From positions 3,588,968 through 3,652,967 of the forward strand of contig OY725497.1 in assembly GCA_963281255.1 (NCBI GenBank): 64,000 bases of DNA, given 5' to 3'. Below the pieces are notes generated by a model. That model did no database searches and had not been told where the DNA came from. It saw only the letters and a program-made list of their open reading frames with translations. A program made the position numbers and the translations under genes. Shown piece after piece: positions 9,772-20,053 of this stretch. How positions within the stretch are numbered: the stretch's first letter is position 1; the number at the start of each line of letters is the position of its first letter. Origin of the DNA: Aphrocallistes beatrix (lineage: Eukaryota > Porifera > Hexactinellida > Sceptrulophora > Aphrocallistidae).

Positions 9772-12700
9772 TTATACATCAAGTTTTTCTAACCGACCCC
9801 AAGATTCTCCGGATTTAATCACTACAGGGAAAGACAGGTCGAGCCTCAGTGCATTCTGCAGTGAGGATTTTATGATGGCGGCTGCCTGCTGCAAAAGAGG
9901 TTTAGAAACTTCGAAAATCAACTCGTCATGAAGAAAATGACAAAACAGGATCTCAGATCGTTTGTTGAATGGGTCTAAAGTTGTCGTGATATTGTGGTGT
10001 GCAAATTCAGAGAATGTGTTGTTCAGTCCCATTTTGACGAGATCAGAGGCTGAAGATTGGATCTTGGTGTTGAAGGCTACCCGGCCCGCTTCTTTCCAGC
10101 TTATAAACCTCTTCCTGCCTAACAGAGACTGGACGTAGCCGTCCCTCTTACAGCTGCTAACAACCTTCTCAACGAACGGGCCCACTTCCTTGAATCTATC
10201 TTTAAAGTTGGCAATAAGCTTACTTGCCTCTGAAGGCGTGATCTTCATCTTACGAGCAAGGCTCTCATTTCCCATTCCATACAGGATCCCGTAGCAGATC
10301 TGTTTAGCAGCGTGTCTCAGTTGATCTGAGATTTCAGAAGCCGGGATGCCATGGAAGCTAGATGCTATGAGTTTGAAAATATCCCCTTTAGAAGAGAATA
10401 TCTCCAGGAGGGTAGGATCCTTGGAGAACTGTGCAAGCATCCTAAGTTCAAGCTGTGAGAAGTCTGCCGAGATGAAAACACAGTTCGGTCTAGCAGTGAA
10501 CAAGCTCCTCATGCTGACCCTGACCCTATCGGAGAGGAGATCTGGGAGCTCAAAATCCTTGGGCGTGTGCTGAAGGTCTGGATTTTCTAAAATAACTCGG
10601 CCGGTGACAGAATGGAAGCTACACTTCGGATGTACCCTATTCACGCCGAATAGCTCGTGCCACACGCGTGACTTCTTGATTGGACGTATGCAATGGTTGA
10701 GCGCGTACTCCTCCTTCCTGTGCGAGATCACCACTGCCACGACCGGATGTCGATCTCTGATTTCTTCTAGAACCTTCTGTGAGGTGCTCTGGTGCTTCCT
10801 ACGGGGCGGGACGGGAGGCTTGTGGGCGGGTTTGGGGGAAGTAGGGATTGGGAGGTTGAGGTGCGTGAAGAGGAGCTGAGCTACTTCAGATTCTCTGGAC
10901 AGATCTGTTTTGTGCTGAGTGAGTTTCTCAGCGTGTTCAGACAGTTCCTTCATTTTCTGTTGAATTTTAATCGATTCTTCTTCTAATTTGGACAGTTCGA
11001 AGCCAATGCCATTCACTTCTAACACGGCGAAGTTTGAAACAGCGACCATTTCATTAAATAGAAAAACTTCAAATATCTTCCCCTGTCTCATCCTCTTCTC
11101 CAACTTGGGCATCAGAAGGAGAGATGCTATGGCGCTGCCGCAAGCCGTGGAGATTGGGCCCCGATCGATCTTATTCAACCATGACTCTGAACAATTTCGA
11201 TACTCCGGAAATTCAGAAGCAAGTTTGGAGAGTGCCCTCGCTTCTGCGTCAGGCTGCAGTAGCCATAGCGCGATCTCAGGGTCAGCTAAGAACGCGGTTA
11301 TGTTCATGCCACTCTTCAGAAGGTGGACTAGCTCCGACTTAATGTCCCATGCCACTACACAGGTTGGAGGTTTTGCAAGTGAGAGAAAAGATAGGTTTGG
11401 AATGCTTTGAGAAAATGGAAGGGGAGGGGACTGTTCAATGAAAAACACTTCATGACCTCCGAAGTATACAGCAGTACCGAGCAATAGGCTCTTAGTCGGC
11501 GGAGATGAAGTGATCTTATCAGAGAAAACGGAGTTAGTGACTGCAAAGGAGAAACTGAATGCACAGGAAGACGAGCATTTCTCCTCTAATTCGCGAAACT
11601 TCTCACTACCAGGCGATACAACTATCTTTGTAATAGCAGAAACACTCAAACTCTCAGGAATTTTAAATTCAGAAAACGTCACATGCTTGGATTCCGTCTT
11701 CCTTACTGAATTCCATTCCTCCACACGCAAGGGAGAGGAAGAAGCAGCTACTACACTCCTCTCCTCACTGCTAGTATCTGCTCCCAGGGATAACGTTGTA
11801 GCATTGAATATGGCTTGAATTTCTGCCTCCTCAGGTATAGGCTGTGCTTCATCCGCTGTGGGGAATTGTTCGTTGTGTAGTGGAGCTGGTTGGTTGTGAG
11901 TCGGACTTACTGGAGAGTAATCCAATACGAATTCTTCCTCCAAGCATTGACTGAGTCCGGTGCTGGTGTAAAGTTGAGCTGGGGTTCTCTCTGAATTACT
12001 TAGTAACATATTCGGGAGATTGGAATGAGGTTGAATATCAGGGCTCTCTTGAGAATTGAAATCATTTTTGGATAATTGAATTAGGGAAGTGGAAGATTCG
12101 AACGGAGATAGTAGTCCGTTCAAGTTATGAAGAGATTGCCACTCGTCTAAACGAATTTCCAAGCCTTCTACATCAGAATTCTGAAGTGGCTTCAAACTGG
12201 TCTTTATTGAACTGTTGTTATCTAAGCACAGAACGCCGGGGAGGCCGCAAGTGTCAGAATCAAGTCTACAAGGTGATAGCTCTGAAGTTTTGGGGAAAAC
12301 TTTAGGCGGCACTTCCTCATTATTGCTTTTAGAGGCTGCTAGAAGGTCAGGAGACAGGGGACTATTAGAATCCTCAAGGAAAGGATCCTCAGACAGAGTT
12401 TCTGCCAATGAATCTGAATCGCGATCTCCACTTCCCAATTTGATCCGTTTGTGGAGAGACTCAGGTGGCTGTGCGGTTTGCAGAAGCGAGAGAGGGTGGC
12501 TTCTAATTCTTCGTGAAATAATGCTGGCATTATTCTCTGTCTCCTCCTGAGTGCAGGTCAAGAACTTCCTATCAGTCTGAGAGTGTCTCAGGATCTCATT
12601 GATGGGGGTGAGAACGGAACTCAGGGGCTGCGAGCGGACAGGGGGAGAATCTGTAGAGGTACAGGGGATCATATTCTGACCTAGGATGCGTCTAGCTTCC

Positions 12701-15366
12701 TCAATTATTTCACAAGCGATCTCTCTCTCAGTGAGTCCTCTTCTCAGCTGTGAGACCCAATTCTTACGGGGCCGCGAGCTGTCTCGACTCTTCTGCTGGA
12801 AAGGGTGCGCGTCTCTCAAAACCTTGGCCACAACCTCCACGTCTCCGTCCGCGACGAGAGCCAGGTTATGGAAGCCTTTGTCGTAGAGCGCTCGCGCCCT
12901 GTGCGCGTTAAGCAGCGATATCTTAACCAGCTCAGTCAGCTCCTGCTGCACTCCGAACTCCAGTCGTGTCTGGAACTGGGAGAGGAGCATGTCCAGGTTC
13001 TTCCAGGTCAGTTTCCGACAGAAGGTGGTCACCATGCCGGCAAAGGTTCCGGCCTGTATCTGCAGGCTCTGGAGCTGTCCTTTCGCCAGTTCGAATTTGT
13101 CTGCCACCTCATGGAGCGGGTGCTCATTCACCAGCTCATGGAGAGCTAGCGCAGCCCGGAACCGCCGGTAGATGGCCAGCTGTTTCCTTTCCTTCTGGGT
13201 GCTGGTCCTAGCTCGTCCATTGATGCAGCTCATGACGTAGCCCTCGTCGATCCCCACCAGGTCAGCTACTCGCTTCATATCGGGGGGCAGCTTCCCGAGC
13301 ATGTTCACGTACTCGCGCCATTTGGGCTGTCCGTCAGACCACAGCTCTTGCAAGCAGATGGGCGTGACCTGGTACACCATGTGGAGTTCATTCTCCAGCA
13401 CGAAGCACTGCCTCGCCCTCTTGATCTCGTCCAGCACGAACAGGGCCTCGTCGGGGGGGAGGGAGGAGGAGAGAGTGGCGGCTCCTAGCTGCGTGGGGGA
13501 TACCTGTCGCTGGTGCAACGGCTCTGCCATGTCAATGTACTCGATGAAGTCGTTGGCGATGAGGAACTCGAAGCAGATCTCTACAATCCTGTCGAGTTGA
13601 TTCGGGTCGTCTAGGTCTGCGGCTAGCAGTGTATGCTCGATATAGGCTCTAGCCTCCGAGCTCCGTCTGACGATCCCACACGTAATCACCTCCAGCAACG
13701 CCCGCTTAACCCCGTAGTACTGGAACATGCCCCCCGTGATGTCAGTGCTGAGGGAACTCTGCACTGGCTTCAGAACAGAGTTCAGCAACACCTTGGCTCT
13801 CTCCTTCTCATCCGGAGTGCAGATCAGAATGGATTCTCCAAAGTCGTCCAGCCCGGTCCTACCGGCACGCCCGCACATCTGCCGGTAGGTTCCCGGCTCC
13901 AAGTCCTTCCTGTTGGCCTGCTTGAGCGAGCGAATGATAACTCTCCTCGCGGGGAGGTTGACTCCTGAGGAGAGGGTGGTGGTAGCTGTCAGGATCTTCA
14001 AAGTCCCGTCACTGAACGCTCCTTCTATGATCTCCCTCTCCTGCAGTGTGAGACCCGCGTGATGGAATCCGACCCCGTTCGGGATCCCTCTGACCAGCAG
14101 TTTGTCCGGAACCTTACAGCTCTCGTACAGCATCTGACACACGCTGGAGACCCTCTTCTCATCAGGAGCACACAGCTTGCTATCGACCAACTCCCTGCAC
14201 ACACTCTCACACCAATCTCTCTTGGGACAGAACACAAGCACGGAGTGTCCCGACTCCACGGTTTCGCTGCACAGGTGACGAATGTGCTGCAACTCGCTGG
14301 CATCGGGATTCGTGGGGAGGAAACGGATGGGAGAGAGTTTGGAGTTGTAGAGAACATTCTTACATTTAATCATCTCCTTAAGCTCCACGGGACGAAAGTC
14401 AGCTGAGTAGAATTCCGCGCACAGCCACTTGGAGAGGGCGTCAAGGTTTGGCAGAGTGGCACTCATGCCGACAACCTGTAGAGAGAACCCGCGCGCAGCG
14501 GACTCGTCGTGGGAGGAGGCGGGCCCGGTGAGGTAGCTGACCTTGGTTAGGAGCAGCTCCAGCAGGTAGCCTCTCTGCGGGTCACTAACCATGTGCACCT
14601 CATCGACCACGATTATCCCCACATGCTCCGACAAGGATCGTTCCTCGATCAAGCGGTTGACCAGACTGTTCGCCTTCTCAATCGTACAGACTGCGATGTC
14701 TATGTCAGAGAATCCACCCCTAGGTGCTGACACGCCCATAAAACCTCCTACACTCAGTCCGCACTCTTCAAGCAGTTTCTTCAGTTGATTCACCTTCTCA
14801 TTCACAATGCTGATGTAAGGCAGGACATAAATTGCTTTCTTCCTCGTCTCAAGTATCCGCTTAATCATCAACATCTCCGCCACCAGCGTCTTCCCAGAGC
14901 TGGTGGGGGCAGAGTAGATTAGGTTGCCTCCTAGGAGGACGTCCCGCTTCATCAGACACTCCACCTGCCACCGGAACATACACTCTATACCTCTCCCCGC
15001 GTACACATCCACGATGGATTGGGGGAGAGTCCAGTTGGAGAGTTTGAGAAGTTTGTTCATGGCGTCCTGAGAATCATTGAAAGATAACTTTCTCACAAGA
15101 CTTGGGGGTTGGGAAGTATTCGCTACACTTATCCGAGTGTAATCTTGAGAGAAGTAAAGAAAATCTTCCAAAAACTTGGCGTCTACGTTCTTAGGAACTC
15201 CATTCCTAAATTGAGATTCCATACTTTCTTCTAGCATTACCTCTCGCGACGCTGTCAAGTCGTTGGAGATATCGGGAGGGACTAGACACTGGAGACATTC
15301 TCCGTTCGCGACAGGAGAGGACATGCATTGGGGATTAAATTCAGAGTTATTGAGAGAAGACTTCAT
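9772..15366 (-). CDS. POLQ: DNA polymerase theta (helicase-polymerase), single exon, nested in SNAPC4
   Basis: A 1864-residue uninterrupted frame from ATG 15366. The N-terminal superfamily 2 helicase has Walker A APTSSGKT (153-160), DEVH (255-258) and later SF2 motifs to about residue 500, then a winged-helix/Sec63-like part to about 880. A long poorly conserved Ser-rich centre (about 880-1330) follows, then an A-family polymerase. Motif A is DFSQLELR (D at about 1635), motif B is KQICYGILYG (K at about 1688) and motif C is HDE (about 1813-1815); all catalytic residues are intact. Pol theta carries out microhomology-mediated end joining of double-strand breaks. The human protein is 2590 residues; the shortening is mostly in the centre. 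The gene lies entirely within one intron of SNAPC4, on the same strand. Confidence 0.96.
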   Translation of the reverse strand: MKSSLNNSEFNPQCMSSPVANGECLQCLVPPDISNDLTASREVMLEESMESQFRNGVPKNVDAKFLEDFLYFSQDYTRISVANTSQPPSLVRKLSFNDSQDAMNKLLKLSNWTLPQSIVDVYAGRGIECMFRWQVECLMKRDVLLGGNLIYSAPTSSGKTLVAEMLMIKRILETRKKAIYVLPYISIVNEKVNQLKKLLEECGLSVGGFMGVSAPRGGFSDIDIAVCTIEKANSLVNRLIEERSLSEHVGIIVVDEVHMVSDPQRGYLLELLLTKVSYLTGPASSHDESAARGFSLQVVGMSATLPNLDALSKWLCAEFYSADFRPVELKEMIKCKNVLYNSKLSPIRFLPTNPDASELQHIRHLCSETVESGHSVLVFCPKRDWCESVCRELVDSKLCAPDEKRVSSVCQMLYESCKVPDKLLVRGIPNGVGFHHAGLTLQEREIIEGAFSDGTLKILTATTTLSSGVNLPARRVIIRSLKQANRKDLEPGTYRQMCGRAGRTGLDDFGESILICTPDEKERAKVLLNSVLKPVQSSLSTDITGGMFQYYGVKRALLEVITCGIVRRSSEARAYIEHTLLAADLDDPNQLDRIVEICFEFLIANDFIEYIDMAEPLHQRQVSPTQLGAATLSSSLPPDEALFVLDEIKRARQCFVLENELHMVYQVTPICLQELWSDGQPKWREYVNMLGKLPPDMKRVADLVGIDEGYVMSCINGRARTSTQKERKQLAIYRRFRAALALHELVNEHPLHEVADKFELAKGQLQSLQIQAGTFAGMVTTFCRKLTWKNLDMLLSQFQTRLEFGVQQELTELVKISLLNAHRARALYDKGFHNLALVADGDVEVVAKVLRDAHPFQQKSRDSSRPRKNWVSQLRRGLTEREIACEIIEEARRILGQNMIPCTSTDSPPVRSQPLSSVLTPINEILRHSQTDRKFLTCTQEETENNASIISRRIRSHPLSLLQTAQPPESLHKRIKLGSGDRDSDSLAETLSEDPFLEDSNSPLSPDLLAASKSNNEEVPPKVFPKTSELSPCRLDSDTCGLPGVLCLDNNSSIKTSLKPLQNSDVEGLEIRLDEWQSLHNLNGLLSPFESSTSLIQLSKNDFNSQESPDIQPHSNLPNMLLSNSERTPAQLYTSTGLSQCLEEEFVLDYSPVSPTHNQPAPLHNEQFPTADEAQPIPEEAEIQAIFNATTLSLGADTSSEERSVVAASSSPLRVEEWNSVRKTESKHVTFSEFKIPESLSVSAITKIVVSPGSEKFRELEEKCSSSCAFSFSFAVTNSVFSDKITSSPPTKSLLLGTAVYFGGHEVFFIEQSPPLPFSQSIPNLSFLSLAKPPTCVVAWDIKSELVHLLKSGMNITAFLADPEIALWLLQPDAEARALSKLASEFPEYRNCSESWLNKIDRGPISTACGSAIASLLLMPKLEKRMRQGKIFEVFLFNEMVAVSNFAVLEVNGIGFELSKLEEESIKIQQKMKELSEHAEKLTQHKTDLSRESEVAQLLFTHLNLPIPTSPKPAHKPPVPPRRKHQSTSQKVLEEIRDRHPVVAVVISHRKEEYALNHCIRPIKKSRVWHELFGVNRVHPKCSFHSVTGRVILENPDLQHTPKDFELPDLLSDRVRVSMRSLFTARPNCVFISADFSQLELRMLAQFSKDPTLLEIFSSKGDIFKLIASSFHGIPASEISDQLRHAAKQICYGILYGMGNESLARKMKITPSEASKLIANFKDRFKEVGPFVEKVVSSCKRDGYVQSLLGRKRFISWKEAGRVAFNTKIQSSASDLVKMGLNNTFSEFAHHNITTTLDPFNKRSEILFCHFLHDELIFEVSKPLLQQAAAIIKSSLQNALRLDLSFPVVIKSGESWGRLEKLDV

Positions 15367-15649
15367 TTATTGAACGTGGAAATACTCCCATTAGTTACAA
15401 TATAAAATTGGGTCAATTAATTTGGCTTTGTAAGAATGTTTCAATGTACTTAGTACGTAATCTACTCTATGTATCTATCTGGTACGCACGTAAATTGAAA
15501 CAATAGAATTAAATGACTGCATCTAAAGCTCCATTTTCCTAAAATCAAAGTCATTGGTATAATTGATATTTTGATGATATAGTACCTAGATTTGAGTATT
15601 GAGATACGGGAAAATATAATTATAAGCAAATTTACAAAGGGACACTGAC

Positions 15650-17715
15650 CATGGTCAATAGTGGGGTCCAATATGTTGACCCATCTCTCTCTGCACTGTA
15701 CATCAGTCCGGCTAGTGACAATAGAAGCTATTTTCTTCCAGTTTCCAATCCCGAAGTAGTCAACTCCCTTCTTGAGGAGATCATCTTCCTCTTCTGTCCA
15801 TTTGCCTTTCCGAAACGTTGGCTTTATCGTCTTGTCCCATCTATTCAGGCACTGAGCTCCTGTGTGACTGTTTCCCATAAAATTAGCGACCTAGAGGAAA
15901 GCACGGATAGCTCTTGACTCCGTCATACTTTGAGTAAACTGAAATTTGATGCCCAATGAGTTGTGCAATTTTGGAAACTAAAAATAGACTTTATGAGCAG
16001 CCGTACAAGTTACACAACTCACTTCTTGCCAGTTTCCAACTCCGCACTTTGCAACCGCTTCCCTCAGTTTCTCATCGTCGTCTCGGGACCACTCCCTCTT
16101 CACGTGCTCCGTGTTCAGAGCTGTCTGGTAGCGCTGCAGACACTGGACAGGTGTGCGGTTAGACTTGAGTCGCATCGCTATCGTGTTCCAATCCCTCTCA
16201 TTACTCTCCTTGGCCAGTCTGAGCAGAGCCTTGTCTTCCTGCTTGTTCCAATTCTTGCGGGAGACCAGTGGGTGATCTATCTGGATCCATTGCAGCTTGC
16301 ATTCTACTGGGTGTCTGTAATAAGGCTAATTGTTAAGAACGTACACAACTAATTTGGTTGAAACAAACGTTTTAACAAAACCTGTTAGGAGTCATATCAA
16401 TGGCGAGTTTGTCCCACTCAATCCCGTCTAGGGTGAGCTCCAATTCGTGGTCAGGCTTCTTCTTGATCATCTCAATCTCTCGCCTCAATTCTTTAGCGCG
16501 CGGGTCGCTGGCATTCTCGAGAGCCAGCAGGTGGGGTCTGCACAGCGCCTCGAGGTTCTGCATGCGGACGCCTTTCGCCAGGTCTTGTCGCTCCTTATCT
16601 GTCCACTTGGAGGCTGGCTTGTCATAGAGTCCGTACTGGTGAGCTTCATTCTTGATGGCTGTCTTGTCTACTGGGGGAGGCAGCCCGTTCTGATCTCTGT
16701 GAAGTGACATGACGCGAGATAACAATACTACTTATAATAACGCATGTGTGCAATGCATACCTAAAGTAAGGAAAGAATTTCCTCAGAGTGACCATGTTCT
16801 TGGCCTGAGCTCGCGTGCCTTTGGTAGCATTCTTCGCTAGTGTCTGCAGTCTCTCTTGATCTTCCTTCAGCTTCATCTCGACGTACTCGATCAGCTGGAG
16901 CTGATGCTTTATCCAAGCTTGGTACTGGAGGTTTTTGTCTAGACAGATACGCAGCTGGTCCTGAGGAGTGAGGATGTAGCTAGGAAATGAAATTACTAAA
17001 AATAGACACAAGTTACAAACTTTATAAAACAATGATATGATAAATCATGATTCATGATTCAGTCTAATTGGGGTTGACAACATACTTCGCATAGCTAAGA
17101 TGGTCGTAGGGGTGTGTTGCGTATCTGAGGTTAGGATCATCCATATCAAACTCAGAAGAACGATCAGACGAGTCCTCTATTTCTGAGTTATCTCTGTCCT
17201 GTGTAATGGACTCGTGGTCAAGAGGAGTGATGGAAGAACTCGGTTCTGGGTCGAATGGGTCTGGAAATTCTTCCTAAAATAAGCGCAATGTTATAAATTC
17301 AAGATAAACTGCTGTGTCATTAGGATGCAACAACCTGAAGTTCTTTTCCATTCTTTCCCATGGCCAGTTCATACTGAGAGTCTTGAGAATGTATCTCTGA
17401 TGAGGGAGTAGCCTGAGTTGGGTGGATCTCTGGAGCTCCGTCTAGTGTCACCTGACTGAGGCTGTGTGGGTCAGAAGAGTTGAGTGAAGAGTCGGGAGGC
17501 AAATTCTCTGATTGCAGGGTCAAGTTGGATCCGTTCTGGGAGGCAAGGGGGGAAGGTGGCGTTGAAGTTGCAGTGTCGGAACCATTTTCTCCATTTTCTC
17601 CATTCGGAATGATATTTTCATGTGATGACGAAATCTCTCCGTTTGAATCTTTGTCATGATCGAAGGACTCTTGGAGGTTGGAAGTGAGTTGTGAGCCATT
17701 CTCTGAGGTGGACAT
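15650..17715 (-). CDS. SNAPC4: SNAPC4 (SNAP190), 5' exons 1-6
   Basis: Largest subunit of the snRNA-activating protein complex, which binds the proximal sequence element of Pol II and Pol III snRNA promoters. Exons: 17335-17715, 17086-17273, 16761-16979, 16382-16696, 16023-16314 and 15650-15890; all phases agree. The ATG at 17715 opens an acidic Ser/Gln/Asn-rich N-terminus. Exons 2-4 carry the SNAP190 homology (DPNLRYATHPYDHL; coiled helix QLQLIEYVEMKLKEDQERL) and a Myb half repeat (GIEWDKLAIDM). Exons 5-7 hold four Myb repeats: KNWNKQEDKALL, REWSRDDDEKL, GKWTEEEDDLL and, after the 6.2 kb intron, GKWTREEDEILL. Four and a half repeats is the SNAP190 signature. The exon 6 donor CATG|GTCAGT joins exon 7 exactly in frame. 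Confidence 0.88.
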
Positions 17716-18729
17716 AACAATAATTTATACTGGAGATCAAATGGCACAATGGTTGACTAAGAACAATTAAAAACCAAACCACTGCCATTGCATCTACGAA
17801 GTCATTCAGCTCTATATTATTCCTTGTGGTTGCATAAGAAGTAAAAATTGAATAAAGATCAGCCAGTATATTCGTATTTTACACGTACCAGTCTGGGATG
17901 GGAGCAAAGGTTATCTAATCGAGCAAAGTGATAGAAAGAGATTGTCTATATTTCTAGGTGTTTGTTTTAAAAAATGTAGTGAATTCTAATAATTTCCAAT
18001 TCTATAATATATTCTTGTTTGTCAAAATAAAATCGAGGCCAATCTCACGATAAAGGAAACTTCACGATCTGGCCAGAGCTTCTAAATCTCAATATTTCAT
18101 TATATTTTCCTGTAAAATATACACTTATGAAGCTTACGATCAATCAATGTATTTAGAAATGGCCAACACATCTACATACATATATCATCACGGTTCCGTA
18201 ACCTGACAAATTGGAAGCCTGCAATTACATTCTTAGATGACATTATGAAAGGGAATATTGTCAAATTTAGATTTACAAAACATGGTGGAGGCAGGTCCCG
18301 CATCTCCTAATTTAGTATGTACCCATGACACTTACTGGTTAAATACGATCCACTGGTTAAATTCATCAGCATTGTCAGATTACCCGACAAGATTACATAG
18401 ACAGGCGAATATGGAGTTTTGCTACATTATTTCAGAAAATAAAAATCTATCGTGTGGAAACGGTCTCCACGTCCTAATGCTAAGTGAGAGATAAAACTAG
18501 ATTTGACGATGCCAAAAATGAGAGAGGTAATTAATTCAGGATAGTGTATTATAAATAATGAGGTTGTTTCTCTAAATTGGAAGTTATGCATTGAAAGAGT
18601 CCAAACATAAATATACTAATTGCACACAAAAATCTACAATAAAAGCTAATGAAGGTATGTAACAGCATGAAATTGCCTAATGTAGCCAAACATTATATTA
18701 ACTAGACAGGCAAAAAGTAGTCTACTCCG
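17716..18729. other. Intergenic region between SNAPC4 promoter and PAQR gene 3' end
   Basis: About 1 kb, AT-rich. It should contain the SNAPC4 5' UTR and promoter. A 78-codon ORF at 18258-18494 on the plus strand has no recognisable homology or coding bias. No repeats were noticed. Confidence 0.5.
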
Positions 18730-19671
18730 CTAACTCAAGCAAACATCCGGATGCTGGTGGTAATAAGAAGCAGTGGTCAGGACGCACTCGTAGTGAGCAA
18801 GTATTCCTCCAATAACGAACAGATGCCAGATCTGGTGACTATGTGCAAAAATGTCAAATTTCCCTGGAAAGAATCGTTCGGGGATTCTCATTGAATATAT
18901 GAAGGCACCAAACACATAGAAAAATGCCATTGCGCCCAGCCAGTGAACCCCGTATCGTTCTGTCAATTCTAGTGTGCCTGTTTTCTCTAGGTATACGTGG
19001 AGAACAGGAATAAATCCGAGACACCCCATCGCTATAAACATGGATGGGCGAATCTTACGGTAATGACGGGAGCGAAATATATCAGTAAAAGAGAAATAAC
19101 AGCAGAATCCACCGCCAGTTAGGAATACAAAGCAATATAGAAATATGAAGCGAGTGTTGCAGAAGAAGGCGTAGTAGAGGAGAGGGAGCGAAGAGCCGAT
19201 GATTAACAGGTTTATTCCGAGGTAGTCAATTTTGTTCAGAAAAGTTGCAGTCGTTTGTGAATGGCAACTGAAAATGTGAAATAAGGTCGAACCAAGCAAA
19301 CAAAAGATTGCACTCGAAATAAATAAAAAGAAAAAAACCTTCTCAACAACAGGCAATGAGTAGAGCTGCAATGGAATATCGGAGAGCTTGAATGTGTGCA
19401 GGTAGAGTGCGGAGAGGGATAATAGCAAGATGAACACAGACCCTAACAGATGCGTCCAGATATTAAAAGTTTCGGTGTGGAGAGAAAATATTGAATTGAT
19501 ACATCTCCTATAAGATTCTGTCACAGGTCTATAGCTAGCCTGAAGGAATTCGTTATCCTTGAGCCAGGTTGGCTGCAAATCAAATGGAATTAGCCTCAAG
19601 TAAAAGGATCCTGTAGAAGAATCTGTTGGAAACTTCTTTCGTCGAAAATCCTGGTGTCTCTTATTAGACAT
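18730..19671 (-). CDS. PAQR-family seven-TM receptor (AdipoR/PAQR3-like)
   Basis: A 313-residue frame from ATG 19671 with seven hydrophobic segments. Class I PAQR signatures are present: SIFSLHTETFNIWTHLLGS before TM1, the zinc histidine in LGSTLFHIFSCHS, KIDYLGINLLIIGS, and near the C-terminus IPERFFPGKFDIF followed by HSHQIWH, whose two histidines complete the zinc site. Adiponectin receptors and PAQR3 share this architecture, with an intracellular N-terminus and a zinc hydrolase-like (ceramidase-type) core. The N-terminal tail is short, more like PAQR3 than AdipoR1/2, whereas the RIPERFFPGKFDI block is very AdipoR-like. I therefore leave the subfamily open. Single exon. Confidence 0.88.
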   Translation of the reverse strand: MSNKRHQDFRRKKFPTDSSTGSFYLRLIPFDLQPTWLKDNEFLQASYRPVTESYRRCINSIFSLHTETFNIWTHLLGSVFILLLSLSALYLHTFKLSDIPLQLYSLPVVEKVFFFLFISSAIFCLLGSTLFHIFSCHSQTTATFLNKIDYLGINLLIIGSSLPLLYYAFFCNTRFIFLYCFVFLTGGGFCCYFSFTDIFRSRHYRKIRPSMFIAMGCLGFIPVLHVYLEKTGTLELTERYGVHWLGAMAFFYVFGAFIYSMRIPERFFPGKFDIFAHSHQIWHLFVIGGILAHYECVLTTASYYHQHPDVCLS

Positions 19672-20053
19672 TTTACTAGCGATGCCAGAGGAAGTGAGTA
19701 TAGATAAATTGTGAAATTTTAGTTAAATAAATATGTGCAACATTCAAGTTACTATTTACACGAACTGAGAGACCATCAGTTACGAGGTTCTCACGAGTAT
19801 ACTGGAGCGTAACAAGGTTGCACAGGGCTTAAACAAAGTGTATAAACTAAGTTGAGTGCATGTAAGGGGGTAAATCCTAAGATATTTTCAAACGAAACGT
19901 CAAATTGGGAAATGATAACTCAAAAAAATAATAATACAAATTGTAAATACTATAGTATACTCAATAGCAATTTAATAATATGCATCCCAAAACTTATTTG
20001 AAGTTTTGATCAACAACTACTATATATAATTTACAAATGAAGATTCATTGGAT

